A DNA stretch of 64,000 nucleotides. It comes from Campylobacteraceae bacterium. Its GTDB lineage: Bacteria > Campylobacterota > Campylobacteria > Campylobacterales > Sulfurovaceae. The stretch is from NCBI GenBank assembly GCA_027014605.1, contig JALWDJ010000030.1, forward strand, positions 1 to 64,000, in the 5' to 3' direction. Position 1 is the first letter of the stretch; each line of letters starts with the position of its first letter. This document shows positions 43,427-51,938 of the stretch, piece after piece. A program made the translations under genes and the position numbers. The notes under the pieces were generated by a model, which was given only the letters and a program-made list of their open reading frames with translations, was not told the origin of the DNA and ran no database searches.

Positions 43427-44514
43427 TTTTAGTAATTCTATCTATATTGAGTATCTTTTTAAATGGAGAAGATATAGAGTATAGTTTTCATCTAAATAGA
43501 AAAAGTCCATATAGATATGAGCCGATAACCTTAGATGTAAATATATCTCAACTAGACCATAGTAGAGTTATGTTTTTTAAATTCACTCCTAAAGAGAGTA
43601 GTGATTATGAGTATCATCAGATAGACTTTAAAGAGGATGATGAGTATCATAATTTAAAACAGAGATATAGATATATTATATATCCACTAAAGAGAGGTAG
43701 AGTTGATATTAGATTTAATATGATAAAAACGGTTACTACAGATGAGAGTGTAGCCTATGCCATATCTGGAGATAGAGATAATATTAAGAGTCTAGTAAAA
43801 ACAGATATAAAGATAGATTTAGAGCCTCTACTATTAGATGTTAAACCACTTCCAGAAGATACCTCTTTAGTTGGAGATTTTAGATTAAAGTATAATATAG
43901 ATAAGAATAGCACTAAAGCCTATGAGCCTATATATCTCCATATAGAGATAGTTGGAGATGGATATTTAAAGCCTTTTAATATAATCCCTCAAAATAGAGA
44001 AGAGTATCTCCTATTTACTCAAAAACCAAAACTAAAAAAGGGTAGTATCTCTTGGGACTATGCAATATCATCTAAAAGAGATTTTACTATCCCAAAGGTT
44101 AATATAAAAGCATTTAATCCAAAGAGTAAAGAGAGCTACTACTTAACTATTCCACCAACTCATATTAGAGTAAAACCTATAGATAAAGAGACTCTTTTAG
44201 ATAAAAAAGATAGTCCAAAATCGGCAAAAGATGAGATAGATTTATCTAAAATAGGTTGGATATTATCATATATAGCCATATTTATAGCTGGATTTTTAAC
44301 TCCTAGAGATATTTTAAAGAGAAGATTTACTAAAAGAGATAAAACTATTAGAGATGAGATAAGAGATATAAATAGTAAAAAAGAGCTTTTAAAATATCTA
44401 TTATCTAAAGATAGAGATAGATATGAAGATATTATATCTACTTTAGAGAGTGCAATATATAGAGATAATAAGATAGTTCTAAAAGAGATTAAGGAGATGA
44501 TATATGATAGATAA
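43420..44514 (+). CDS. BatD-like protein
   Basis: Secreted, membrane-anchored protein of 364 residues: N-terminal signal (about 1-16), several Ig-like beta domains (about 20-255) and a C-terminal transmembrane helix (WILSYIAIFIAGFLTP) with a cytoplasmic helical tail. This is the layout of BatD (Oxygen tolerance) proteins, and the position after a BatB-like gene supports it. GTG start at 43420 lies inside the previous gene; the stop overlaps moxR by 11 bases. No motif gives a molecular function. Confidence 0.75.
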   Translation: MVILVILSILSIFLNGEDIEYSFHLNRKSPYRYEPITLDVNISQLDHSRVMFFKFTPKESSDYEYHQIDFKEDDEYHNLKQRYRYIIYPLKRGRVDIRFNMIKTVTTDESVAYAISGDRDNIKSLVKTDIKIDLEPLLLDVKPLPEDTSLVGDFRLKYNIDKNSTKAYEPIYLHIEIVGDGYLKPFNIIPQNREEYLLFTQKPKLKKGSISWDYAISSKRDFTIPKVNIKAFNPKSKESYYLTIPPTHIRVKPIDKETLLDKKDSPKSAKDEIDLSKIGWILSYIAIFIAGFLTPRDILKRRFTKRDKTIRDEIRDINSKKELLKYLLSKDRDRYEDIISTLESAIYRDNKIVLKEIKEMIYDR

Positions 44515-45427
44515 GATTGATTTAATAAGAGAAGAGATAGCAAAAGTTGTAGTTGGGCAGAAGAGTATGATAGACGGGCTACTAATAGGACTATTTACAA
44601 ATGGGCATATCTTAGTAGAGGGTATTCCAGGGTTAGCAAAGACTACAACTATTAAGGCTCTATCTTTAGCACTGAAGTTAGAGTTTAAGAGGGTACAGTT
44701 TACTCCTGATTTACTCCCATCAGATATTATAGGTGCAGAGATTTATGACCCTAAAGATAGCAGTTTTAAGATTAAAAGAGGTCCTATATTTACTCAACTA
44801 CTCTTAGCAGATGAGATAAATAGAAGTCCATCTAAAGTTCAATCTGCCCTGCTTGAGGCTATGCAGGAGAGACAGGTAACTATTGGAGATAAGAGTTTTA
44901 AACTACCTTCTCCATTTATGGTTATGGCAACTCAAAATCCACTTGAACAAGAAGGAATATATAGATTGCCAGAGGCTCAATTAGATAGATTTATGATGAA
45001 AATTCTAATCACTCATAATACAAAAGAGCAGGAGTTAGAGATAGTAAGACGAGTTGCAAATAGAGAGAGTAAAAATATAGAAGCTACCATATCATCTAAT
45101 GATTTAGAGATAATATCTAAAGAGATAGAGAGTGTTTATATAGATAGAGAGGTAGAGGAGTATATTATAGATTTAGTTACTAAAACAAGAGAAAAAAATT
45201 CAAATATTAGATATGGTGTAGGAGTTAGAGCCTCAATAGATTTATATAGAGCATCTAAAGCTTATGCCTATCTAAATAGGAAAGATTTTGTAACACCTGT
45301 TGATATTATAACAATGTCTTATCCTGTATTTCGCCATAGATTAGGACTATCTTATGAGGCAAAGGCTAAGGGACTTAGTTGTGATATGGTTATAAAAGAT
45401 ATTATAGATATTATAGATATGCCATAA
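44504..45427 (+). CDS. MoxR-family AAA+ ATPase
   Basis: Cytoplasmic AAA+ ATPase of the MoxR group, proposed as a chaperone for VWA-domain proteins. Walker A GIPGLAKTT (about 40-48), Walker B LLLADEINRSPSKVQSALLEAMQERQVT, sensor 1 MVMATQNPLEQEG and the arginine-finger region LPEAQLDRFMMK are all present. Length of 307 residues is typical. It ends 1 base overlapping the DUF58 gene, and partners the two VWA proteins upstream. Confidence 0.95.
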   Translation: MIDKIDLIREEIAKVVVGQKSMIDGLLIGLFTNGHILVEGIPGLAKTTTIKALSLALKLEFKRVQFTPDLLPSDIIGAEIYDPKDSSFKIKRGPIFTQLLLADEINRSPSKVQSALLEAMQERQVTIGDKSFKLPSPFMVMATQNPLEQEGIYRLPEAQLDRFMMKILITHNTKEQELEIVRRVANRESKNIEATISSNDLEIISKEIESVYIDREVEEYIIDLVTKTREKNSNIRYGVGVRASIDLYRASKAYAYLNRKDFVTPVDIITMSYPVFRHRLGLSYEAKAKGLSCDMVIKDIIDIIDMP

Positions 45428-46251
45428 TGGATAGAGAAGTTCAAAAGATTATAATAAGAGCAAGAGAAGATGTGTATGGTTACTTAAATGGTAGTAATAT
45501 ATCAAATATATTGGGTGAGGGGTATGATTTTTCAGAGCTTAGAGAGTATAGTTATGGAGATGATATAAAACATATCTCTTGGATAAGCACAGCAAAATTA
45601 GGAAAACCTTATGTTAAAAAGATGTATGAGGAGAGAGACTTAAATATTGTAGTAGCCTCTCTAATTGATGGTAGATTTATAGTAGGTGATAAACTAGAGA
45701 CTATAAGTTATATAGCAGGAGTATTGGGCTACTCTTCGCATTTGTTAAATAGTATCTTATATCCTATATTAATATCTAAAGAAGATAGATTTTATGAACC
45801 TACAAAAGATATGAAGCTTATAGATAGATATATAGAAGATATATATAGCTCTAATCTATTAGGTAGTAGCTTAGACTACTCAAAAATATCTACAAAACTT
45901 CTAAATAGAGTATATAAAAAGAGTCTTATATTTATATTGGGTGACTTTTTAGACCCAATTGACTTATCTATACTATCTCAAAAACATGAGGTTATAGCTA
46001 TTATTGTTAGAGACAGATTTGAAGATAATCCAACTCCTATATTAAATAGTGAACTTATAGACCCAAGAACCAATAGAGCAGTAAATCAGACTCTAACTAA
46101 GAGAGCTATTGCTGAATATAAAAAGAGATTAAAAGAACATGATAATAGACTATTTTTCCATTTAGACTCTAATAATATTAAATATACCAAGATATATAGT
46201 ATAGATGAGGTAATTAAAAAACTTGAAGGACTATTTTTTCTTAAGTATTAA
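45427..46251 (+). CDS. DUF58-domain protein (MoxR-operon)
   Basis: Protein of 274 residues with the DUF58 core GSNISNILGEGYDFSELREYSYGDDIKHISWISTAKLGKPYVKKMYEERDLNIVV, a family always linked to MoxR and VWA proteins. It begins at the last base of moxR. No membrane helix is evident. Molecular role unknown; it closes the batA-batB-batD-moxR-DUF58 operon, in contrast to the more usual moxR-DUF58-batA order. Confidence 0.9.
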   Translation: MDREVQKIIIRAREDVYGYLNGSNISNILGEGYDFSELREYSYGDDIKHISWISTAKLGKPYVKKMYEERDLNIVVASLIDGRFIVGDKLETISYIAGVLGYSSHLLNSILYPILISKEDRFYEPTKDMKLIDRYIEDIYSSNLLGSSLDYSKISTKLLNRVYKKSLIFILGDFLDPIDLSILSQKHEVIAIIVRDRFEDNPTPILNSELIDPRTNRAVNQTLTKRAIAEYKKRLKEHDNRLFFHLDSNNIKYTKIYSIDEVIKKLEGLFFLKY

Positions 46252-46323
46252 CTAATATAAATAATGTTATAAGGTATATTGTTAATATATCCTTATAAAA
46301 TAATTTTAATTAAAGGATTTAAA

Positions 46324-46545
46324 ATGTCTAAATATTACTTACTAATAATAGTTCTATTAATTAATATTATATTTGGTTGTAGAGGAATAGATAATCAAAA
46401 GATAGAGTATTTAATAACTCCTATAAAAAATGATATATATTATAAATGTAGTAATAGAGTGATAAAATTAGATAAAGAGTCTAAATGTAATAGTTTTCCT
46501 ATTACATTTGGTAGGCAACGAATAGTTAATATAAAAGCTATATAA
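46324..46545 (+). CDS. small lipoprotein of unknown function
   Basis: A 73-residue lipoprotein: signal MSKYYLLIIVLLINIIFGC with lipobox cysteine at 19, then a hydrophilic, Lys- and Ile-rich mature part with two more cysteines (YYKCSN, SKCNSF) that could form a disulfide. ATG 46324 is preferred over ATG 46279 because AAGGA lies just upstream and the signal peptide starts there. It stands alone between the Bat operon and rimO (opposite strand). No family recognised. Confidence 0.55.
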   Translation: MSKYYLLIIVLLINIIFGCRGIDNQKIEYLITPIKNDIYYKCSNRVIKLDKESKCNSFPITFGRQRIVNIKAI

Positions 46546-46555
46546 ATATAGATAT

Positions 46556-47887
46556 TTAGATAGTTTTATTAATATTATAAATTAGAGTTCCTAAAAGTCT
46601 ATCTCCTGCTATATCTGTAATTTTTGCTCTATATAGAGAACCAAAATTAATGGGTAAATCCGAGGTATCATTAATTAGTATATCTCCATCTATATCTTTA
46701 GCCCATAGAGTTGGTCTAGCAGATAGAAGATACTCATGCTCATCACTCTTACCCTCTAAAATTACATCTATGGTTTTTCCTATCATACTCTTTAAAGACT
46801 CTATAGTTGTATTTTCTACTATTTTCTCTAATATTTCTACTCTCCTTTCAATAGTCTCTGGAGAAATAGGCTTCATACTATATGCTAGAGTTGACTCTTC
46901 ACTAGAGTACTCAAATATATTAACTCTATCAAATTTAAACTCTTTTAAAAATTTACATAGTCTATTAAAAGCTCTATTGCTCTCTTCAGGGTATCCCACT
47001 ATTATAGATGTTCTAATAAATGAGTTGTCTTTACTCTTCATTCTCTCTAATAACTCAATAGTCTTTCTCTCTCCAAAGCCTCTTCTCATAATCTTTAAAA
47101 TCTTATCATCTATATGTTGAATTGGCATATCATAATATGTCTGAAAAACTTTAGATTTTGCAATAGTATCTATAAGTTTAAAAGATGTTGTTGAGGGGTA
47201 TAGATATAAAATTCTAGCTACTTTAACCCCTTTAATATCCTCAACAGCCTCTATCATATCAATAAGTCCATCTTTTAGCCCTAAATCCCTTCCAAAGCTA
47301 GATGAGTCTTGAGATATAAAGCTAAACTCAAAATATCCTTTCTTTACTAATGCTTTTACCTCTTTAACTATAGATTGAACTGTTCTTGAGTGGAGTTTCC
47401 CTTTAAAGGTTGGAATTGCACAAAATGAGCAGTTTTGATTACACCCCTCTGATATTTTAATATAAGCATGTGTAAGAGAGCCAGTAATTACTCTATTGGA
47501 ATTTTCATTTGCTAAATATACTTCTGGTGAGAATATTGCACCACTTTTTTTAGCTATCAATTTATCTATCTGTTGATAATTACCTACACCTGTAAAAATA
47601 TCTACCTCTGGTAACTCTTTTTGTAGCTCCTCTCTATATCTCTCACTTAAACAGCCACTTACAACTAAGATAGAGTTATCTTTTCTTATCTCATGTAGGT
47701 TTAAAATAGTATTTATACTCTCTTCTTTGGCTGAATTTATAAAGCCACAAGTGTTAACTATAATAACATCAGAAATAGATGCATCATCACTTATCTGATA
47801 ATCTCGCAGTCTTCCTAACATAACTTCACTATCTACAAGATTTTTATTACAACCTAAACTTACAAGGTGTAGTTTTTTATTTGACAA
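46556..47887 (-). CDS. rimO: ribosomal protein S12 methylthiotransferase RimO
   Basis: Radical SAM methylthiotransferase that modifies Asp of ribosomal protein S12. It has the N-terminal MTTase domain (SLGCNKNLVDSEVMLGRL, NTCGFINSAKEES), the radical-SAM motif EGCNQNCSFCAIP and a C-terminal TRAM domain (about 375-440). Length of 443 residues is normal. Reads away from gtrA by 32 bases on the same strand, so it could end the sugar transferase-gtrA-rimO run. Confidence 0.97.
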   Translation of the reverse strand: MSNKKLHLVSLGCNKNLVDSEVMLGRLRDYQISDDASISDVIIVNTCGFINSAKEESINTILNLHEIRKDNSILVVSGCLSERYREELQKELPEVDIFTGVGNYQQIDKLIAKKSGAIFSPEVYLANENSNRVITGSLTHAYIKISEGCNQNCSFCAIPTFKGKLHSRTVQSIVKEVKALVKKGYFEFSFISQDSSSFGRDLGLKDGLIDMIEAVEDIKGVKVARILYLYPSTTSFKLIDTIAKSKVFQTYYDMPIQHIDDKILKIMRRGFGERKTIELLERMKSKDNSFIRTSIIVGYPEESNRAFNRLCKFLKEFKFDRVNIFEYSSEESTLAYSMKPISPETIERRVEILEKIVENTTIESLKSMIGKTIDVILEGKSDEHEYLLSARPTLWAKDIDGDILINDTSDLPINFGSLYRAKITDIAGDRLLGTLIYNINKTI

Positions 47888-47919
47888 ATTATATTCTCCG
47901 TTATTGGATATTTTTTGTA

Positions 47920-48291
47920 TTATATCTTAAAAACCCAAATTTTAGAGAGTATATATCCACTAATAGTATATACTAGACCTCCTATAATTTGAGATATATA
48001 TACATCAATATTCAATACTCTATAGGATATTACCATAAGAGTTAGATTTAAAATATAGGATATAGCCATACTAATAATAAATTTTGGTAAATCTTCTCTA
48101 TGACTTTTATTGCTTTTAAAGTTATATTTTTTATTTAGATAATATGATAGAAAAAAACCTAGAAAATAACCTATAAAATTGGCTATTTCTGCTTCCATAT
48201 TAATATAGAGGAGTAGAAAGATTACTCCATATCCAAATAGTGTATTTATAACTCCTATAAAGATATAGTTAATAACACTATTTGAAATCAT
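47920..48291 (-). CDS. GtrA-family membrane protein
   Basis: Four-helix membrane protein of 123 residues of the GtrA family, which flips or handles undecaprenyl-phosphate-linked sugars for glycan decoration. Features are FIGVINTLFGYGVIFLLLY at the N terminus and IGYFLGFFLSYYLNKKYNFKSN in the second helix pair. Six bases after the sugar transferase gene, with which it probably forms a surface-glycan pair. Confidence 0.85.
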   Translation of the reverse strand: MISNSVINYIFIGVINTLFGYGVIFLLLYINMEAEIANFIGYFLGFFLSYYLNKKYNFKSNKSHREDLPKFIISMAISYILNLTLMVISYRVLNIDVYISQIIGGLVYTISGYILSKIWVFKI

Positions 48292-48297
48292 TAAAAA

Positions 48298-48957
48298 TTA
48301 AACACCTTTTCTTCCTAAGACAACTCCGATAGTTTGAAGTAATATTTTAAAATCTAATAATATAGACCACTTATTTATATATAACATATCATAGGTTAAT
48401 TTTCGTCTAGCATCATAACTATTTCTCCCATAAGGGTATCTAACTTGTGCTAAACCTGTAATACCTGGTTTTACTCTATGTCTTAAGTGGTAGTTTGGAA
48501 TAACTTTTTCATATTTATTAACTAAAATATCCCACTCTGCTCTAGGACCTACTATATGCATATCTCCTTTAATAATGTTTATAAGTTGAGCTAACTCATC
48601 AATTCGTGTCTTTCTCATAAATCTACCATAAGGAAAAATTCTATTGTCATTTTCTTCTGTATATGGATTAAAATGAGCATTTTCATGCATACTTCTAAAT
48701 TTATAACATGTAAACTTTTCTCCATTTAAGCCTACTCTTGTCTGTTTAAATAGTATTTTACCTGGAGACTCCTTTTTAATTCTATATATTGTATATAATA
48801 TAATAGGAGATAAACATATAGAGAGGGATAGTGCCATACTATAATCTAAAGCTCTCTTTTGTATATAATCTATTTTAGAGTATTTCTGTTTAGCCTCTCT
48901 TTCTGCTAAAAATCCGATATATTTTTTTATTTTACTCAAACTATATAATCTGTTCAT
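48298..48957 (-). CDS. polyprenyl-phosphate sugar phosphotransferase (bacterial sugar transferase)
   Basis: Membrane-associated initiating glycosyltransferase of the PglC/WcaJ family, loading a sugar-1-phosphate on undecaprenyl phosphate. Catalytic core is present: KRALDYSMALSLSICLSPI membrane hairpin, SPGKILFKQTRVGLNG, FRSMHENA, MRKTRIDELAQLINIIKGDMHIVGPRAE, and HRVKPGITGLAQVRYPYG. The 219-residue length is that of short forms, but its C-terminal half resembles long forms (about 460 residues), so truncation by the upstream element is possible. ATG 48957 is chosen because GGAGG is six bases upstream; that site is part of the hairpin at 48964-49017. Confidence 0.85.
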   Translation of the reverse strand: MNRLYSLSKIKKYIGFLAEREAKQKYSKIDYIQKRALDYSMALSLSICLSPIILYTIYRIKKESPGKILFKQTRVGLNGEKFTCYKFRSMHENAHFNPYTEENDNRIFPYGRFMRKTRIDELAQLINIIKGDMHIVGPRAEWDILVNKYEKVIPNYHLRHRVKPGITGLAQVRYPYGRNSYDARRKLTYDMLYINKWSILLDFKILLQTIGVVLGRKGV

Positions 48958-48963
48958 CAAAAC

Positions 48964-49017
48964 CCTCCAATGATACCTCGTCCATAATCTTTGATTTGGA
49001 CGAGGAGGAATTGGAGG
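48964..49017 (-). promoter_or_regulatory. large two-part hairpin at the IscB element end, covering a ribosome-binding site
   Basis: Outer arms CCTCCAAT (48964-48971) and ATTGGAGG (49010-49017), inner arms CCTCGTCC (48976-48983) and GGACGAGG (48998-49005), both perfect, with a 4x4 internal loop and a 14-base loop. It lies 13 bases beyond the iscB stop and 7 before the sugar transferase start. On the minus strand its 3' arm carries the GGAGG that would serve as ribosome-binding site of that gene. It could be the subterminal hairpin of an IS200/IS605-like end, a terminator-like structure, or a translational control element. Confidence 0.7.
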
Positions 49018-49029
49018 AATTTGTTATTT

Positions 49030-50202
49030 TTAAATTGTTGCCATTGAGTAAGCATACCTATCTCCTTTCTGTATTGTTTTGCAATATTTGTAGTTAATAC
49101 CTTGAATTGTAGCAGCTGTTTTAGTTGTAATATTAAAATTACCACTAACCCTAACAGCTACTTTTCCAAGATAAGTTCTTATCTTTTTCCCTGTAGTTAC
49201 TACTGCTTTTACAATATCACTTGTTTGAAATTCTTTTACTATTTTAGAAGTTTTTGCTTTGGTTTTTGGAAATTCAAATCTATCCATTTTACACATTTGA
49301 CGATTTCCTCTTCCTTGGGCTTTAACCTGTAATATTTTATTTGTAACTACTTTATATTTGTAGTTATCTCCTATACACATTGCGTCATAATAATGCTCCT
49401 TTGGTAGATTTAATTCTCTTTTATTTAAGTAAGTTTGCCAACCCTCACCTGTGGTTACTTCAAAATCTTTTCCAACTTTTTTACCAAACTCTTTAAGAGA
49501 GAGATTGCCTTTGTTTTTATTACATTTTCTACAACTAAGTGTTAAATTAAAAACAGAGTTTGTTCCACCTTTTGAGCGAGGAACAATATGTTCTATCTCT
49601 TCTCCTTTATTTTTACAATAGATGCATTTATAGTTATTTTTTTTAAAGATAAACTCTCTTAATTTTCTATCTTTTAGATTACCATTTTGATACTTTACCC
49701 CATATAACTTTTTACCACTACTCATAGAACTAATATCAAATGAGACTCTCTCTATTGTGGCTTTTTTTAGTGGAATTAGCTTCGCATATTTTTTTGCAAA
49801 ATTAATAACATTTTCTGCTCTTGATTTAACACTTGGTGGTAACCAACCATTAGGTCTTGTTCTATTATTAAATCTTGGTTCTCTATATCTTGTTTTTCTA
49901 TTTCTTCTATCTCTTCTTACTGCTTTCCTTAAATCCATTGCTTTTTTAATAGCTTTTCCTTTATGTGTTATCTCTGCAAAGAAAAAGCATTTTATAGCAT
50001 CAACAATCGCTACACCTGTAACAGTTGCACCTATATCAAATTTTATCTCAAAGCTTTTTGTGCAGATTTTTTTCTCTTTTAATCTTATGGTAAATAGAAA
50101 TATTTTATGCACAACAGCTTTACCTTTTTTTAACAAAATTCTAGCCTTAGCTTCAGTAGTTGGAGCTAAGGGTTTCTTACTCTTATCCAATACAAAAACC
50201 AT
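49030..50202 (-). CDS. iscB: IscB RNA-guided nuclease (RuvC/HNH)
   Basis: IscB is the transposon-encoded relative and likely ancestor of Cas9, using an omega RNA guide. The 390-residue protein has an N-terminal PLMP-like stretch (KKPLAP at 9-14, then RILLKKGKAVV), RuvC-I with D56 (KFDIGATVTGVAIVD), an Arg-rich bridge helix (about 96-114), RuvC-II E151 (ATIERVSFD), an HNH domain with Zn pairs C193/C196 and C224/C227 and catalytic H205 (IEHIVPRSKGG), and RuvC-III H270/D273 (HYYDAMCIG). All catalytic residues appear present, so it may be active. AAAGGA stands eight bases before ATG 50202. No TnpA gene lies nearby. Confidence 0.92.
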   Translation of the reverse strand: MVFVLDKSKKPLAPTTEAKARILLKKGKAVVHKIFLFTIRLKEKKICTKSFEIKFDIGATVTGVAIVDAIKCFFFAEITHKGKAIKKAMDLRKAVRRDRRNRKTRYREPRFNNRTRPNGWLPPSVKSRAENVINFAKKYAKLIPLKKATIERVSFDISSMSSGKKLYGVKYQNGNLKDRKLREFIFKKNNYKCIYCKNKGEEIEHIVPRSKGGTNSVFNLTLSCRKCNKNKGNLSLKEFGKKVGKDFEVTTGEGWQTYLNKRELNLPKEHYYDAMCIGDNYKYKVVTNKILQVKAQGRGNRQMCKMDRFEFPKTKAKTSKIVKEFQTSDIVKAVVTTGKKIRTYLGKVAVRVSGNFNITTKTAATIQGINYKYCKTIQKGDRYAYSMATI

Positions 50203-50221
50203 TTTTAAAATCCTTTTTCAA

Positions 50222-50476
50222 ATTAACTCACTTTTCAGTGGTGACGGGCTTTTGCCTCTCTCCTCGACAATGATAAAAATGCTTGTTCGCAATGGCGAAC
50301 CGTCCTTAGGTTCACAGGGCTTTAACCAAACTTAAAGTGCCTACACAGAGCTTGAAACTGGAGAAGCATTCCAAGGTGTGATAACATTATTATCGTGGTT
50401 GGCTATCTCTAGCTATTTAGTCTGGTCAATCAAGCCTATTTAATAACTGTTAAGGTTTGGAAAAGGTTATTGACCT
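50222..50476 (-). ncRNA. omega RNA (HEARO RNA) of the IscB element
   Basis: The region directly upstream of iscB shows the structure expected for its guide-carrying RNA. On the minus strand: GGTCAAT (50469-50475) pairs with ATTGACC (50424-50430); GTTCGC pairs with GCGAAC around 50285-50300; GGC-AAAA-GCC and the small hairpin CACT-GAAA-AGTG occur near the 3' end, just before the iscB ribosome-binding site. The proximity and the AGGCAAAAGCCCGTCACC-like 3' block match what is known of HEARO RNAs. Boundaries are approximate; the guide would be at the 5' end, near 50476-50495, derived from DNA outside the element. Confidence 0.75.
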
Positions 50477-50502
50477 TTTTTACCTTTTAAAAATATAACA
50501 GA

Positions 50503-50522
50503 TTATACTATATATAGTATAA
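50503..50522. promoter_or_regulatory. perfect 20-bp palindrome upstream of the omega RNA
   Basis: TTATACTATATATAGTATAA is its own reverse complement. It includes on the minus strand a TATAAT (50502-50507) that would serve as -10 box for the omega RNA. The rest of 50523-50639 is A/T-rich and only contains the hemL leader with AAGGA near 50628. Confidence 0.5.
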
Positions 50523-50639
50523 AACAAAATTTAATATTTAAAAATATTAATTCTAATTGTCTTATGAAAGTTATTATCAAGAGATTTGAAATATTAAAGA
50601 TAGTATAATCGAAAAAAAATAGATAAGGATACTTAATAT

Positions 50640-51938
50640 ATGAATTATAAAAAAAGTGAAGAGGCTTTTAGAGAGGCATTTAGTGTAATTCCAGGAGGTG
50701 TTGATTCTCCTGTTCGAGCATTTTCAAGTGTAGGAGGAACTCCACTATTTATAGATAGAGGAGAGGGGGGATATATTATAGATATAGATGGAAATAGATA
50801 TATTGATTTTGTTCAGAGTTGGGGGCCTTTAATCTTTGGACACTGCGATAGTGATATTGAGAGTGCTGTAATAGATAGTGTAAAGAGAGGGCTTAGTTTT
50901 GGAGCTCCAACTCTAGTTGAGACTAAATTAGCTAAAAGAATAGTAGAGCTATTTCCAAATATCGATAAGGTTAGATTTGTAAACTCTGGAACAGAGGCTG
51001 TAATGAGTGCTATTAGATTAGCAAGAGGATATACTAAGAGAGATGATTTTATTAAATTTAGTGGTTGTTATCATGGACACTCAGACTCTCTTTTAGTTCA
51101 AGCAGGTTCTGGAATGGCAACATTTGGAACTCCATCAAGCCCTGGTGTTCCTGCTGATTTAACAAAACATACTCTTCTTGCTAGATATAATGATATTGGT
51201 AGTGTAGAGAACTGTTTTAAAGATAGTAAAGATGGCATAGCCTGTGTTATTATAGAGCCAATTGCAGGAAATATGGGATTAGTTCCTGCTGATGATAAGT
51301 TTTTAGTCGAGCTTAGAGAGCTTTGTAATAAATATGGAGCATTACTTATATTTGATGAGGTTATGAGTGGATTTAGAGCATCTCTTAGAGGTTCACAAGA
51401 GTTTACAGATGTAGAGGCTGATATTGTAACATTTGGAAAGGTAATTGGTGGTGGTATGCCTGTTGGTGCATTTGGAGCAAATAGAGATATTATGTCACAT
51501 CTATCACCAGAAGGAGCTATATATCAAGCAGGAACACTATCGGGTAATCCTATTGCTATGAGTGCAGGTTTAGCTAGTTTAGAAAAACTTATAGCAAATC
51601 CAGATATATATGCTACTTTAGAGAAGAGAGCAAAGAAATTAATGGATGGATTTAGAGAGGTAAGTAGTGAATTTAATATTCCAATGGTAACAGAAGTTAG
51701 AGGTTCAATGTTTGGCTTCTTCTTTTCAGATAAAGTAGTTAGAAACTTTGATGATGCCCTAAAAAATAATAGTGAATTATTTGGCAAATTCCATGGTGCA
51801 ATGTTAAAAAGGGGTGTATATTTAGCATGTTCATCTTATGAGACAGGATTTATATCAACTAAAACAACAGATGATATGATTGAATATACTATTCAAATGG
51901 CTAGAGAGTCATTAAGAGAAATTATAGATTTAGTTTAG
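50640..51938 (+). CDS. hemL: glutamate-1-semialdehyde 2,1-aminomutase HemL
   Basis: PLP-dependent enzyme making 5-aminolevulinate, the C5 route to haem. Typical segments: [20 protein letters not shown] at the start, [21 protein letters not shown] with the Asp contacting PLP, and the Schiff-base lysine in [16 protein letters not shown]. Length of 432 residues is normal. Overlaps the 3' end of convergent ribF by 17 bases. Supplies haem for the many cytochromes of the window. Confidence 0.97.
   Translation: MNYKKSEEAFREAFSVIPGGVDSPVRAFSSVGGTPLFIDRGEGGYIIDIDGNRYIDFVQSWGPLIFGHCDSDIESAVIDSVKRGLSFGAPTLVETKLAKRIVELFPNIDKVRFVNSGTEAVMSAIRLARGYTKRDDFIKFSGCYHGHSDSLLVQAGSGMATFGTPSSPGVPADLTKHTLLARYNDIGSVENCFKDSKDGIACVIIEPIAGNMGLVPADDKFLVELRELCNKYGALLIFDEVMSGFRASLRGSQEFTDVEADIVTFGKVIGGGMPVGAFGANRDIMSHLSPEGAIYQAGTLSGNPIAMSAGLASLEKLIANPDIYATLEKRAKKLMDGFREVSSEFNIPMVTEVRGSMFGFFFSDKVVRNFDDALKNNSELFGKFHGAMLKRGVYLACSSYETGFISTKTTDDMIEYTIQMARESLREIIDLV

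Noticed and set aside
44160-44543. Open frame of 127 codons antisense to the batD/moxR junction
   Set aside because: Ser/Leu-rich reverse complement of Lys/Asp-rich coding sequence.
46650-47120. Open frame of 156 codons antisense to rimO
   Set aside because: Hydrophobic Ser/Leu-rich product typical of the complement of an A/T-rich gene; rimO is unambiguous.
49030-50202. Cas9 or TnpB rather than IscB
   Set aside because: Too short for Cas9 and lacks a REC lobe; an HNH domain rules out TnpB.
49757-50335. Open frame of 192 codons antisense to iscB and the omega RNA
   Set aside because: Opposite strand to IscB with intact catalytic motifs; product is a low-complexity hydrophobic shadow with no known family.
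50222-50476. Possible tRNA or other structured RNA gene
   Set aside because: No cloverleaf or TTCRA loop; the structure and position fit the IscB omega RNA better.
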